Shown: positions 24,084 through 33,795 of the stretch, piece after piece | How the letters are laid out: each line of letters starts with the position of its first letter | How positions within the stretch are numbered: the stretch's first letter is position 1 | Assembly (NCBI RefSeq): GCF_007827595.1 | Contig: NZ_VISR01000004.1 | Location: 186,001 to 250,000, forward strand | Reading direction: 5' to 3' | From: Streptomyces sp. BK340 | GTDB taxonomy: Bacteria > Actinomycetota > Actinomycetes > Streptomycetales > Streptomycetaceae | DNA: 64,000 nt | Made by a program: the position numbers and the translations under genes | The notes under the pieces: model-generated | Databases searched by the model: none | Told to the model about the DNA's origin: nothing | The model's input: only the letters and a program-made list of their open reading frames with translations

Positions 24084-24354
24084 CTGGTGCGGGACAAGGA
24101 TAAAGCTCCCCGTTCCTTGACCCGGTTGCTTCGCCTCCGTGGCTCGATGTGGAGGTTCGGTGAAGCGGTCCTGATAATCGCAGGCAGGTACGAATCGTGC
24201 ACCGCTTTTGGCCCCTGACGCACAGGGTGTTGTGCACTCGTTATGCCTGGACTGTGCCCGTGTCCCGGTCGTCCCTTACATCCGATGTGTTCCATCGGCG
24301 CGCTGAGATGTCCATATGCTTCAGAATTCCCCTAAAATTGGGCATTCTTCGCAT

Positions 24355-25962
24355 GTGGTGACCTTGGACGTACGGCCTCAGCTGCTCGACACACTCTCCG
24401 CGCTGCGCGACCGTGTCGACGCCGCACGCTTTCCGCTGCCCCTGGCCGGGGCCCCACGCGCGCGTGCGAACCGCGAAGAACTCCTGGCGCAGCTAGACGA
24501 CTACCTGCTGCCCCGGCTACGGGAACCCGACGCGCCCCTGCTGGCCGTCATCGGCGGCTCCACCGGGGCCGGCAAGTCGACCCTCGTGAACTCCCTTGTG
24601 GGGCGGCGGGTCAGCGAGGCGGGCGTGCTGCGGCCGACGACCCGCACACCGGTGCTGGTCTGCCATCCGGAGGACCATCACTGGTTCAGCAGCATGCGTG
24701 TCCTCCCCGACCTCACCCGCGTGTGGGTGCCGGAGCAGGAGGCGGGTGACGACCTCCTGCTCACCGGCGGGAACCACGCGCGCGTGCTGCGCGTCGAGAC
24801 CGCCGACACCCTCCCGCGCGGGCTCGCCCTGCTCGACGCCCCCGACATCGACTCCCTGATCGCCGACAACCGCGTCCTGGCCGCCCGGCTGATCTGCGCC
24901 GCGGACGTCTGGGTCATGGTCACCACGGCCGCGCGCTACGCCGACGCCGTCCCCTGGCATCTGCTGCGCACCGCCAAGGAGTACGACGCCACTCTGGTGA
25001 CCGTCCTCGACCGCGTACCCCACCAGGTCGTTTCCGAGGTCTCCCGCCAGTACGGCGCCCTGCTGACCAAGGCCGGCCTCGGTGACGTACCCCGCTTCAC
25101 CGTGCCGGAGCTGCCGGAGTCGGCCTGGGGCGGCGGCCTGCTCCCGGCCACGGCCGTGGCAGCCCTGCGGACCTGGCTCGTCCACCACGCCCAGGACGCC
25201 ACGGCCCGCCAGCGCGCCACGGCCCGTACGGCGTACGGCCTCCTCGACTCGCTCAAGTCGCGCCTGCCCGAGCTGGCCAGTGCCGCCGCCGCCCAGTACG
25301 CGGCCGCTCTCCGGCTCACCTCTGCCGTGGAGAGCGCGTACGACAGCGAGCACGCGCGCGTGCGCGGCCGGCTGCAGTCCGGGGCCGTGCTCGCCGGGGA
25401 CGCGCTCAAACGCTGGCGCGCCTTCCCGCTCGACTGCACACCCGGTGAGCTGCTCGACTCCCTCGTGGAGAGCCTGGCCGCGCTCCTCCTGTGCTCCGTC
25501 ACCGCCGCCGACGAGCGTGTCGACGAGGCCTGGCGGCGCGAGCCCGCCGCGGGCGCCGCCGGGCTCGTCGGCCGGGATCCCTCCCTGGAGAACGCCGAGC
25601 ACCGCATCGGGCTCGCCGTACGGCGCTGGCGGCGCGAGTTGGAGGAGTACGCGGAGGACGAGGTGCGGGAACTCGAGCGCAGCATCGCGCCCGACGCCGA
25701 GGTCGTCGCCGCCCTGGTCGCCACCACGCTGCTCGGCGGGCGCCGGGCGCGCAACGCGGGCGAAGGGCTCGCCCAGCGGATCAGCGCCCACGGCGCGCTG
25801 CGGCTGCGCGACCGGGCCGGACGCCTGCTGACCGAACACGTCGACCGTGTCATGCACGCCGAGCGCGAGCGGCGCATCGCCCCGCTCGACGCCCTGGACG
25901 TCCAGGCCGAGCCCCAGGCCGAACTCATCGCCGCGCTGTCCGTACTGCAGAAGGAGAGGTGA
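24355..25962 (+). CDS. dynA: Dynamin-like GTPase DynA
   Basis: 535 residues. Large dynamin-family GTPase; in S. venezuelae DynA and DynB stabilise FtsZ rings during sporulation septation. P-loop [10 protein letters not shown] at ~67-76, switch-region [10 protein letters not shown], and DAPDIDSL as G3; the remainder is helical. The start is set at GTG 24355, giving MVTLDVRP. An ATG at 24316 would add 13 residues with A/T-rich codons unlike the rest, and a -10-like TAAAAT lies in that stretch (about 24333), so the mRNA may have a very short leader or none. Three bases separate its stop from dynB, with a shared ribosome site inside its end. Confidence 0.88.
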   Translation: MVTLDVRPQLLDTLSALRDRVDAARFPLPLAGAPRARANREELLAQLDDYLLPRLREPDAPLLAVIGGSTGAGKSTLVNSLVGRRVSEAGVLRPTTRTPVLVCHPEDHHWFSSMRVLPDLTRVWVPEQEAGDDLLLTGGNHARVLRVETADTLPRGLALLDAPDIDSLIADNRVLAARLICAADVWVMVTTAARYADAVPWHLLRTAKEYDATLVTVLDRVPHQVVSEVSRQYGALLTKAGLGDVPRFTVPELPESAWGGGLLPATAVAALRTWLVHHAQDATARQRATARTAYGLLDSLKSRLPELASAAAAQYAAALRLTSAVESAYDSEHARVRGRLQSGAVLAGDALKRWRAFPLDCTPGELLDSLVESLAALLLCSVTAADERVDEAWRREPAAGAAGLVGRDPSLENAEHRIGLAVRRWRRELEEYAEDEVRELERSIAPDAEVVAALVATTLLGGRRARNAGEGLAQRISAHGALRLRDRAGRLLTEHVDRVMHAERERRIAPLDALDVQAEPQAELIAALSVLQKER

Positions 25963-25965
25963 CCG

Positions 25966-28293
25966 GTGACCGCCGTCACTGACCACGACCACACGGACCA
26001 CACGGACCACATGGATCACATGGAACGCATGGAGCACGCGGAGGGGGCCGGGGGAGTGGAGCCCGGCCTCGGGGGCAGGGACGAGTTGGGCGACGGCCTC
26101 CCGCCGGCGGGCGGCGGTTCCGGGGACGGCCTTCCGGGGCAGGGCGGCCCGGCTCCGGAGGGGCACATCGCCGAGACGGCTGCCGGCGCGGACGCCAGGA
26201 CCGAGACCGACGCCGAGGCCGAGGCCGAGGCCGAGAAGAAGTCCGGTGCCAAGGCCGGGGGTGAGGCCGGGGCCGCGGAACGGGACGCCGGGACGGACCG
26301 CGCGCGGCACGCGCGCGTACCCGAGAAGCGCGCGGAGAGCGACCCGCACGTGCGCCTGCCGGAGAAGCGCAAGGAGAGCGAGCCCCCCGCGCGCGTGCCC
26401 GAGCCGAACGGGGACGGGGAGCCGCACGCACGTGTGAAGACCCCCGAAGCCGTCGGTGGGCAGCACACCCGCCCCAGGGACGGCGGATCGCCCGCCCCGG
26501 CCCCCGGCCCGGCCTCCGAGGCGGACCGTGACTCCGGATCCGCCCCCGACCCTGAATCCGACCTCGAATCCGAGGACGCCTGGGACGACGGGCTCATCGC
26601 CCGGCGCGTCACGGAGAGCACCGCCGCCGCCCTCGCCGCCGAGCGTGCCTCCGTACTGGACATCCCCGCACGCAACGCGGTCAGCCACATCCCCGCGCCC
26701 CTGGCCTACGACGGCCCCCTGCGCTCCCGCCTCGACGCCCTGCGCGAACTGGTCGGCCTCTCCCGCACCCGCCTGGACATCCGCACCCTCGCCGAGGCGG
26801 GGCGGGTCCTGGACGAGGCGACCGCGCGCCGCAAGCTCTCCGGGCGGCACACCGTCGTCGCCATCGCGGGCGCCACCGGCAGCGGAAAGTCGCAGCTGTT
26901 CAACGCGCTCGCGGGAGTGGCCATTTCGGAGACCGGCGTACGGCGCCCGACCACCGCGGCCCCGATCGCCTGCAGTTGGAGCGACGGCGCGGCGAGTCTC
27001 ATCGACCGGCTCGGCATCCCGGGCCGGCTGCGCAGGCGCCCCGTGCAGAGCGCGGAGGCCGAGGGGCAGCTGCGCGGGCTGGTCCTGATCGACCTGCCCG
27101 ACCACGACTCCGCGGCCGTGGAGCACCGTACACAGGTCGACCGGATCCTGAAGCTGGTCGACGCGGTCATCTGGGTGGTCGACCCCGAGAAGTACGCGGA
27201 CGCCGTGCTGCACGAGCGCTATCTGCGGCCCATGGCCGGCCACGCGGAGGTCATGTTCGTCGTCCTCAACCAGATCGACCGGCTGCCCGGGGAGGCCGCC
27301 GACCAGGTCCTGGACGATCTGCGCCGGCTGCTCGACGAGGACGGCGTCGCGCTCGGCGAGTACGGCGAACCGGGCGCCACCGTGCTCGCGCTGTCCGCGC
27401 TCACCGGCGACGGCATCGGTGATCTGCGCGAGGCACTCGGCGAGTTCGTGACGGAGCGCGGTGCGGCGGCCCGCCGGGTCGCGGCCGACGTGGACGCCGC
27501 GGCGGAGGAGCTGCGGCCCGTCTACGTCACCGGCCGGCGCATCGGCCTCAGCGAGGAGGCGCGGGAGGAGTTCGCCGCCCGGCTCGCGGCCGCCGTGGGC
27601 GCCACCGCGGCCGGCGAGGCCGCCGAACGCGCCTGGCTGCGCAACGCCAACCGCGCCTGCGGCACGCCCTGGCTGCGGCTGTACCGCTGGTACCAGGACC
27701 GTGGCGGACCCACGACGGGCCGGGTCCGGGTGCGGGCCCAGACGGACGAGGAGGCCACGGCCCGTCAGCGGGTCGAACAGGCGGTCCGTACGGTCGCCGA
27801 CCGGGCCTCGGCGGGTCTGCCGACGCCTTGGGCGGCGGCGGTGCGGGAGGCGGCCGCACGCGGCTCCCAGGGGCTGCCCGAGGCGCTGGACGAGCTGGCT
27901 GCGCGGGCCGGGATGCCGCCGGGACGGCCGCCGCGCCCGGGGTGGTGGCCGGTGGCCGTTCTGGTCCAGGCGGCCATGACCCTGCTGCAGGTCGTGGGCG
28001 GCCTGTGGCTGGCGGGCCAGATCGCCGGGTTCATGGCACCCAACCTGGGAGTGCCGGTGCTGCTGATGGTGTGCGGGATCGTCGGCGGGCCGCTCGTGGA
28101 GTGGGGCTGCCGGATGGCGGCCAGAGGACCGGCACGCCGGTACGGCATGGAGGCGGAACGGCGGCTGCGGGAGGCGGCCTCCAGCTGCGGCCGGGCCCGG
28201 GTGCTCGATCCGGTCGCTGCGGAGCTGCTGCGGTACCGGGAGGTGCGGGAGCAGTACGGGCGGGTGGTCCGGACCGGGGCCGGGGCGGTGTGA
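25966..28293 (+). CDS. dynB: Dynamin-like GTPase DynB, membrane-anchored
   Basis: 775 residues. AAGGAGAGG at 25951-25959 supports GTG 25966. The first ~200 residues are an acidic, Glu/Pro/Arg-rich disordered region that starts with His/Asp/Met repeats (DHTDHTDHMDHMERMEH). The GTPase domain has P-loop AGATGSGKS at ~302, RRPTTAAPIACSW, LIDLPDHDSAA (G3) and VLNQIDRLP (G4). Two adjacent membrane helices lie near 665-710 (LVQAAMTLLQVVGGLWLAGQ; GVPVLLMVCGIVGGPLVEWG), which fits DynB as the membrane-integral partner that recruits DynA. Next gene is ssbB, same direction. Confidence 0.88.
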   Translation: MTAVTDHDHTDHTDHMDHMERMEHAEGAGGVEPGLGGRDELGDGLPPAGGGSGDGLPGQGGPAPEGHIAETAAGADARTETDAEAEAEAEKKSGAKAGGEAGAAERDAGTDRARHARVPEKRAESDPHVRLPEKRKESEPPARVPEPNGDGEPHARVKTPEAVGGQHTRPRDGGSPAPAPGPASEADRDSGSAPDPESDLESEDAWDDGLIARRVTESTAAALAAERASVLDIPARNAVSHIPAPLAYDGPLRSRLDALRELVGLSRTRLDIRTLAEAGRVLDEATARRKLSGRHTVVAIAGATGSGKSQLFNALAGVAISETGVRRPTTAAPIACSWSDGAASLIDRLGIPGRLRRRPVQSAEAEGQLRGLVLIDLPDHDSAAVEHRTQVDRILKLVDAVIWVVDPEKYADAVLHERYLRPMAGHAEVMFVVLNQIDRLPGEAADQVLDDLRRLLDEDGVALGEYGEPGATVLALSALTGDGIGDLREALGEFVTERGAAARRVAADVDAAAEELRPVYVTGRRIGLSEEAREEFAARLAAAVGATAAGEAAERAWLRNANRACGTPWLRLYRWYQDRGGPTTGRVRVRAQTDEEATARQRVEQAVRTVADRASAGLPTPWAAAVREAAARGSQGLPEALDELAARAGMPPGRPPRPGWWPVAVLVQAAMTLLQVVGGLWLAGQIAGFMAPNLGVPVLLMVCGIVGGPLVEWGCRMAARGPARRYGMEAERRLREAASSCGRARVLDPVAAELLRYREVREQYGRVVRTGAGAV

Positions 28294-28610
28294 GGCCGGC
28301 GGGTGCGGGTGCGGCCGGCGAGGGTGGGTGAGGACGGGAGAACACGTGGGCCACTCGTTCGGGTGCCGGGATTTTCCACAGGCGGGTGGCCGTCCACACC
28401 GCTCAGCGGGCTCGGCCCGGCGGAGGCAGTCTGGTTCCACGGCGATCGCGCCGCGCGTCCGACGAGTGGAGGGCGGGCGGCGCAGGCGATCGGCGTGGCG
28501 TGTGACGGCGTACCCGGTCCGGGTGCGCGGGCACGGCAGACGCAGCCGTACGGGAGGGGCCCGTAGGCGTGTCCGCCCGGTCGAAGGGCCGGGCGAGGGA
28601 GGGGTGCACG
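28294..28610 (+). other. dynB-ssbB spacer
   Basis: 317 bp, probably the ssbB promoter region. A DnaA-box-like 9-mer TTTTCCACA at 28372-28380 (fits TTWTNCACA) is the only recognisable element. No gene seen. Confidence 0.45.
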
Positions 28611-29081
28611 ATGAACGAGACCGTGGTGTGCGTGGTGGGCAACGTGGCGACGCAGCCGGTGTACCGGGAGTCGGCGGCGGGCCCGTCGGCGCGGTTCCGG
28701 CTGGCGGTGACCTCGCGTTACTGGGACCGGGAGAAGAACGTCTGGACGGACGGGCACACCAACTTCTTCACGGTGTGGGCCAACCGCCAGCTCGCCGTGA
28801 ACGTGGCGGCATCGGTGGAGGTGGGACAGCCCGTCGTCGTCCAGGGGCGGTTGAAGGTGCGCTCGGAGGCGCGCGAGGGTCAGCAGAGCTGGGCGTCGGC
28901 CGACATCGACGCGGTGACCATCGGCCACGACCTGTCGCGGGGCACCGCGCTCTTCCGCCGCGCGGCCAGGCCCGAGGTGCCGGGGACGGCACGTCCGGAG
29001 CCGAACTGGGAGACACCGCCCGCCGAAGCTCCGACCGGTGATCCGGCCCAACAGCGCCTGGAACCAGCGGCGGTGACATGA
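28611..29081 (+). CDS. ssbB: Single-stranded DNA-binding protein SsbB
   Basis: 156 residues. OB-fold SSB: start METVVCVVGNVATQPV-like, then SARFRLAVTSRYWDREKNVW, NFFTVWANRQLAVNVAASVE, GQPVVVQGRLKVRS and ASADIDAVTIGHDLSRGTAL. The C-terminus lacks the acidic DDDIPF tip of canonical SSB and ends EPAAVT, as in the second streptomycete SSB. In S. coelicolor SsbB is needed for chromosome segregation in sporulation, which matches its position behind dynAB. GAGGGAGGGG at 28594-28603 fixes ATG 28611. Confidence 0.92.
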   Translation: MNETVVCVVGNVATQPVYRESAAGPSARFRLAVTSRYWDREKNVWTDGHTNFFTVWANRQLAVNVAASVEVGQPVVVQGRLKVRSEAREGQQSWASADIDAVTIGHDLSRGTALFRRAARPEVPGTARPEPNWETPPAEAPTGDPAQQRLEPAAVT

Positions 29082-29394
29082 CGTGAGCCGAGCCGTCGGC
29101 GCCGTCGGCCGCGTTGCCGGGGATACCCGCGCCCCGGCCCGCACCTGGGCCCAGCCGCGGCCTGTCGCCGCGTCACTCCGAACACCCCCACCGAATCGGC
29201 GGATTTGTCGACAAGCCCAGCTCGTGTCCCGCTCGGGCGATAACGATTCCGGATCGGATCGGCTATCAGACGATCTGACCGGCCGGGCGGGGTCCGCGTG
29301 ATCCATAGGATGCCGGGCATGCCCCTCGGGGCCGCCGATTCTGCTGGTGGGACCGTCCCCCACGTCCAACGGGTCCTGCTCGAAGGGGAATTCT
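29082..29394 (+). other. ssbB to surface-protein spacer
   Basis: 313 bp with no supported gene. It contains a perfect 10-bp palindrome TTGTCGACAA (29205-29214) and an A/T-richer stretch with GATAACGATTCC near 29239. Both are candidate control sites for the downstream surface-protein gene. Confidence 0.4.
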
Positions 29395-30804
29395 GTGCTT
29401 GCTGCGTTCTCTGGGTTTCCTCGATCCGCCCAAGTGGCCCGCCTCGGCGCCGTGACGCTGGTGTCCGGCCTGGTGGCGGCGAGCGTGCTGGCCGGCTCCG
29501 GCGCGGCCGCGGCCGACGGGAGACCGCAGACCCAGGGCGGCGCGACGGCCACGATCAACGGTCTGAAGACCTACGGCGAGGCCGTGATCCACGAGGACGG
29601 CGGCGACCAGCGGGTGGCCGCGGGCCTGTTCGAGATGTCCGTGGACGGCGGCGGCACCCTGCAGACGTACTGCGTCGACCTGCACAACCCCACCCAGCGC
29701 GACGCCCGCTACCAGGAGACCCCCTGGAGCGGGACCTCGCTGGGCACCAACAAGGACGCCGGCCGGATCCGCTGGATCCTGCAGAACTCCTACCCCCAGG
29801 TCAACGACCTCGCCGCCCTCGCCCGGAAGGCGGGCGTGGGCGGACTGACCGAGCAGGACGCGGCGGCCGGCACCCAGGTGGCCATCTGGCGCTACTCGGA
29901 CGGGGCGAAGGCCGACGCCGTCGACCCGCAGGCCGAGAAGCTCGCCGACTACCTGGAGAAGAGCGCCCGCGGCAGCGCCGAGCCGCAGGCCTCGCTGACC
30001 CTGGACCCGCCCGCGGTCTCCGGCCGCCCCGGCGATCTGCTCGGCCCGGTGACCGTGCACACCAACGCGGACAGCGTGGCGGTGAGCCCGCCCGCGGACC
30101 TGGCCGGCAGCGGGGTCCGGATCATCGACAGGACCGGCAAGGTGATCACCTCGGCGAGGAACGGCAGCGAGCTGTACTTCGACATCCCCGAGGATGCGGA
30201 CGACGGGTCGGCCCAGCTGACCGTGCAGGCGTCGACCACCGTGCCGGTGGGCCGTGCCTTCGCCTCCGAGAGCCGCAGCCAGACCCAGATCCTGGCCGGC
30301 TCCAGCGAGTCCACGGTCTCCGCGACCGCGAGTGCCACCTGGGCGGACAAGGGCGCCATACCGGCGGTGTCGGCCCGTAAGAACTGCGCCAGGGGCGGCG
30401 TGGACATCACCACGGCCAACAAGGGCGACCAGCCCTTCACCTTCGAGCTGATGGGAGCCGAGCACACCATCCCGGCGGGGGCCATCCGCACGGTGACGGT
30501 CCCGCTCCAGGAGGACCAGCCCTACGACTTCACGATCACCGGCCCGAACGGCTTCAGCCAACGCTTCACCGGCGTCCTCGACTGCCGGACCCAGGGCGCG
30601 CTGACCACCAAGAGCACCCGGACCCTCAGCGAGCCCAGCCCCGCCACGGTCGGCGGCTACACGACCCCACCGGACACCGACCTCGCCGCCACGGGCGGCT
30701 CCGCGATCACTCCGATGATCGCCGGGGTGGCCATCGGTCTGGTGGTGATCGGTGGCGCGGTCCTGGTGGTCCTGCGCCGCAAGGAGACGCCCACGGGGGA
30801 GTGA
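29395..30804 (+). CDS. Thioester-domain (TQXA) surface protein with LAXTG sorting signal
   Basis: 469 residues. Signal peptide ~1-39 (VTLVSGLVAASVLAGSGAAA). Thioester domain: the Cys in LQTYCVDLHNPTQ (about residue 89) and the Gln in AAGTQVAIWRY (about residue 162) are the pair that forms the internal thioester, a covalent adhesion bond in Gram-positive TED proteins. Ig-like beta repeats follow (~190-410). The C-terminus has LAATGGS, a hydrophobic helix and RRK, a class E sortase (LAXTG) signal. GTG 29395 follows AAGGGGA. In streptomycetes this would be anchored to aerial-hypha cell wall beside long chaplins. Confidence 0.9.
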   Translation: MLAAFSGFPRSAQVARLGAVTLVSGLVAASVLAGSGAAAADGRPQTQGGATATINGLKTYGEAVIHEDGGDQRVAAGLFEMSVDGGGTLQTYCVDLHNPTQRDARYQETPWSGTSLGTNKDAGRIRWILQNSYPQVNDLAALARKAGVGGLTEQDAAAGTQVAIWRYSDGAKADAVDPQAEKLADYLEKSARGSAEPQASLTLDPPAVSGRPGDLLGPVTVHTNADSVAVSPPADLAGSGVRIIDRTGKVITSARNGSELYFDIPEDADDGSAQLTVQASTTVPVGRAFASESRSQTQILAGSSESTVSATASATWADKGAIPAVSARKNCARGGVDITTANKGDQPFTFELMGAEHTIPAGAIRTVTVPLQEDQPYDFTITGPNGFSQRFTGVLDCRTQGALTTKSTRTLSEPSPATVGGYTTPPDTDLAATGGSAITPMIAGVAIGLVVIGGAVLVVLRRKETPTGE

Positions 30805-30856
30805 CGGACCCCACGGCCTGCCGCGGCCGCCCGGCGCCCTGCGGCAGGATTGAGCC

Positions 30857-31402
30857 GTGCCAACCAAGTCGGACAAGATCGAGCTGAGCGAAGACGAACT
30901 TCGTGAGATCACGGGCTACGCGGCCGAATGTGCGCGCAGGGCTCTGTCGATCTTCGAGGAGAGCCTTCCTGCCGACACCCGCCCCCGCGACGCCATCGAC
31001 GCGGCGGACGCCTTCGCCGGGGGCGGCCGGCGGACGGGAGCTCTGCGGCAGAGCGCCTGGGCGGCGTTCAGGGCGGCTCAGGAGGCCCACGCACCCGCCG
31101 CGGTCGACGCGGCCCGAGCGGCCTGCCATGCGGCCGGTGCCGCGTTCCTCCATCCCCTGGCGGACGCGCATCAGGTGAAGCACATCCTCGGTGCGGCGGC
31201 GCATGCGGCGCGAGCCGAGGAGCTGGCGTCCCAGGAGCCGGCGTCCGAGGACCGGACCCTCGTCGCGGGGACGCTTGAATGGGCGCGTCGTCACGCGCCG
31301 GCGGCGGTCACCGAGGTGCTCGGCCGGCTGCCCGCGGCGCCTCCCGGGGGCGGGCGAGTGGGCGAGTTCATCCGCGACCTCGACGCCGCCCTCCGCTCCT
31401 GA
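30857..31402 (+). CDS. Imm5-like putative immunity protein
   Basis: 181 residues from GTG 30857. All-helical, Ala/Arg-rich protein: ITGYAAECARRALSIFEESL, DTRPRDAIDAADAFAGG, then repeating AAxAARAA helices (AVDAARAACHAAGAAFLHPL, KHILGAAAHAARAEEL) and WARRHAPAAVTEVLGRLPAA. This is the pattern of the Imm-5-like family, usually listed as putative immunity protein in polymorphic-toxin surveys. No toxin gene is adjacent. A hairpin follows the stop at once. Function unproven. Confidence 0.65.
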   Translation: MPTKSDKIELSEDELREITGYAAECARRALSIFEESLPADTRPRDAIDAADAFAGGGRRTGALRQSAWAAFRAAQEAHAPAAVDAARAACHAAGAAFLHPLADAHQVKHILGAAAHAARAEELASQEPASEDRTLVAGTLEWARRHAPAAVTEVLGRLPAAPPGGGRVGEFIRDLDAALRS

Positions 31403-31443
31403 GAAACCCCAGGTCAGGGCGTTCTGCCTGCTCGGGTTTCCGC
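31401..31443 (+). repeat. Copy A of a ~43-bp imperfect repeat, hairpin-forming
   Basis: GAAAC-CCAGGTCAGG-GCG...CGGGTTTCC, repeated at 33796-33838. Copy A starts inside the stop codon of the Imm5-like gene and can fold with GAAACCC/GGGTTTC arms, so it may act as that gene's terminator. Confidence 0.6.
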
Positions 31444-31637
31444 GCAGGGCCGACCGGCTGCGCAAAGCGGGAGAGTGTTCCGGGCCACCCCCGCTCCAAA
31501 AGAAGCTGACACACAGGTAAAGTCCGACCACCTATTTGCAGAACATCTGAGTGCATCGGCTTCCAGTTCGCGGTCGTGCGGCCGCGTCCGTCGGCAAGTC
31601 AGTGCTCGGGGATGTCGAGTTGCCTGGAGCCCGCGAA

Positions 31638-33710
31638 GTGTCATCGCCCCTGTCTGCTCGGTCGCGTACCGCAGCGGCACGCCTCCTCCTGCCCACGGTG
31701 CTCGCCCTGTCGTACGCCGGCCAGGCGGTCGGCGCCCTCCTCCCGAGCGTTCCGCTTCTCGTGGCCTCCACCGCTGCCGGACTGCTGGCTGACATGGCCA
31801 TGCACCGTTGGCAGCGGGGCATGGCCTCGGCCCTCGGGAAGCTCCATGCGACGGTGTTCGTGCGCCAGGTCGTGCGGGATCTTCTGCTGGTGGCCGGTCT
31901 GATCCGTATCGAGGACCAGGACTACGAGACGAAGTACCTGGTTCTCGTCTGCGGTCTGCTGGTCTTCTACTCCCTGCACTTCGCCTGCCAGGCGCTCGCG
32001 ATCCTCGTGCGCCGGTCCCGCACCCTGCCCGTGGTGACCCGGAACATCGACGCCTCGCCGCTGCAGCTGAGGCCCGCTCCTCCGGCGCTGCTGATGAACC
32101 GCGCGGGGCAGCGGCTCCTGATGTTCGGCCTGCCCTCGACGGCCGGCCTGCTGGCCACCGCGGCGGGCGTCTCGGCCTGGTCCGCGGCCGCGGGCATAGG
32201 CGTGTCCGCCGTCTGCGCCGTGCTGGCCGTCGGCATGCTGCTGGTCCGGCTGCTGCCGGCCCGCAGGCCGGTGACGAGCGAGCAGGCGCTGGAGTGGTTC
32301 GAGGCCTGGCTCGCCGAGTACCAGCCGACCGTGGGCATGTACTTCTCCGGCGGCACCAGCTCGGCCTACCAGGCGAACATGTGGCTGGAGCCGCTGGCCC
32401 GGCTGGAGGGCCGTCCGCTGATCGTCCTCCGCGAGCGCTTCATGGTGCGGAAGATCGCGTCCACCGACATCCCGATCGTGTGCCTGCCCAAGGTCGCCGA
32501 CCTGATGCGGCTGGAGCAGTCCACGCTGAAGATGCTGATCCACCCGTCGAACTCGGGCAAGACCTCCCAGGTGCTGCGGATCCCCACCATCAAGCACGCC
32601 TTCGTCAACCACGGCGAGAGCGACAAGCTGTCCAGCTGCAACCCGTACGCGAAGGCGTACGACGAGGTGTGGGTGGCCGGTCCCGCGGCGCGCGAGCGCT
32701 ACGCCCTGGCGAACGTGGGTGTCGACGACCGGGACGTCGTGGAGATCGGACGCCCGCAGCTGGACGCGATCGCGCCGTACGCCGGTGCGCCCACGGGCCC
32801 GTACACCACGGTTCTCTACGCCCCCACCTGGGAGGGCTGGGACGGCAACCCGGGCAACACCTCGATCATCGAGGCCGGCGAGAACATCGTCCGCGCCCTC
32901 CTGGCCGATCCCCGGGTCCGGCTCCTGTACAAGCCGCACCCGCTGACCGGTTCGGTCGTTCCGCAGGCGGGAGCCGCGAACGCCCGGATCCAGGAGATGA
33001 TCCGCGCCGCCAACACCGTCCGTGCCGCGGAACACGCCGACGAGCGACCGGCGCCCTCCGCGGCGGCGGAGCTGGCCGGCCGGACCGCCGAACTCGACCG
33101 GCTGACCACGTCCTCGTTCCGGGCGAGCGCGGACGACGCGGAGCGGATGATGCTCCAGTCGGTCCCGGAGCCCGGCCGGGCCGCGGCCGTGACCGCCGCG
33201 ACCGCAGCCTGGGAGACCGCGTTCTGGGCCTCGTTCCCCGCGTGGGAGCACCAGATCGTCACCGGGGCGCGACCGAACGTCTACGCCTGCTTCAACGTGG
33301 CCGACGTGCTGGTCAGCGACGTCTCCAGCGTCATCTCCGACTACCTGGAGAGCGAGAAGCCCTACGCCGTCGCCAACACCAGCGGCCTTCCCGAGCAGGA
33401 CTTCCGCGCGGCCTTCCCGACGGTCCGGGCCGGCGCCGTGCTCACTCCGGACGCGGCCGGCATACCGGCCCTGCTGGAGTCCGTGCGCCACCCCGAGAAG
33501 GACACCTACGCCGAGGCCCGCACCGAGCTCAAGCTCCACCTGCTGGGCCCCTCCGACCCGCCGTCCGTCGTCCGCTTCAACGATGCGGCCCGGGCGCTGT
33601 GCGCGGAGGCCGACGAGCACCGGGCGAGCATGGCGGTGCGCGCCCTCCCGGTGATCCCGACGCAGCGGGACGCCGGGGCGACGCTGGACAACGAACACGC
33701 CAAGGGCTGA
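31638..33710 (+). CDS. Membrane-fused CDP-glycerol glycerophosphotransferase family protein (copy 2)
   Basis: 690 residues from GTG 31638, chosen because GGAG lies 8 nt upstream and the resulting N-terminus matches copy 1; an in-frame GTG at 31551 would add 29 residues. Architecture as in copy 1: multi-helix N-terminal membrane region (LLLPTVLALSYAGQAVGALL; LLATAAGVSAWSAAAGIGVS), then VNHGESDKLSS, VLYAPTWEGWDG, LLYKPHPLTGS and VADVLVSDVSSVISDYLES. Putative transfer of polyol-phosphate to a wall polymer. A helical insert separates the last two motifs. Followed by a strong terminator. Confidence 0.83.
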   Translation: MSSPLSARSRTAAARLLLPTVLALSYAGQAVGALLPSVPLLVASTAAGLLADMAMHRWQRGMASALGKLHATVFVRQVVRDLLLVAGLIRIEDQDYETKYLVLVCGLLVFYSLHFACQALAILVRRSRTLPVVTRNIDASPLQLRPAPPALLMNRAGQRLLMFGLPSTAGLLATAAGVSAWSAAAGIGVSAVCAVLAVGMLLVRLLPARRPVTSEQALEWFEAWLAEYQPTVGMYFSGGTSSAYQANMWLEPLARLEGRPLIVLRERFMVRKIASTDIPIVCLPKVADLMRLEQSTLKMLIHPSNSGKTSQVLRIPTIKHAFVNHGESDKLSSCNPYAKAYDEVWVAGPAARERYALANVGVDDRDVVEIGRPQLDAIAPYAGAPTGPYTTVLYAPTWEGWDGNPGNTSIIEAGENIVRALLADPRVRLLYKPHPLTGSVVPQAGAANARIQEMIRAANTVRAAEHADERPAPSAAAELAGRTAELDRLTTSSFRASADDAERMMLQSVPEPGRAAAVTAATAAWETAFWASFPAWEHQIVTGARPNVYACFNVADVLVSDVSSVISDYLESEKPYAVANTSGLPEQDFRAAFPTVRAGAVLTPDAAGIPALLESVRHPEKDTYAEARTELKLHLLGPSDPPSVVRFNDAARALCAEADEHRASMAVRALPVIPTQRDAGATLDNEHAKG

Positions 33711-33742
33711 GTCCCGGGGGGGCCACGCCGGACCATCCGGCC

Positions 33743-33786
33743 CGAGGGGCCGTCACACCCCGCTCCGCGGGTGTGACGGCCCCTCG
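33743..33786 (+). terminator. Terminator after CDP-glycerol transferase copy 2
   Basis: 18-bp perfect stem, 33743-33760 with 33769-33786, 8-nt loop, 33 nt past the stop. Confidence 0.9.
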
Positions 33787-33795
33787 GCCGTTCCG

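Noticed and set aside
24517..28440. 1307-codon open frame on the minus strand
   Set aside because: It is the antisense shadow of dynA and dynB; G/C-rich third positions keep the opposite frame open and the translation is low-complexity.
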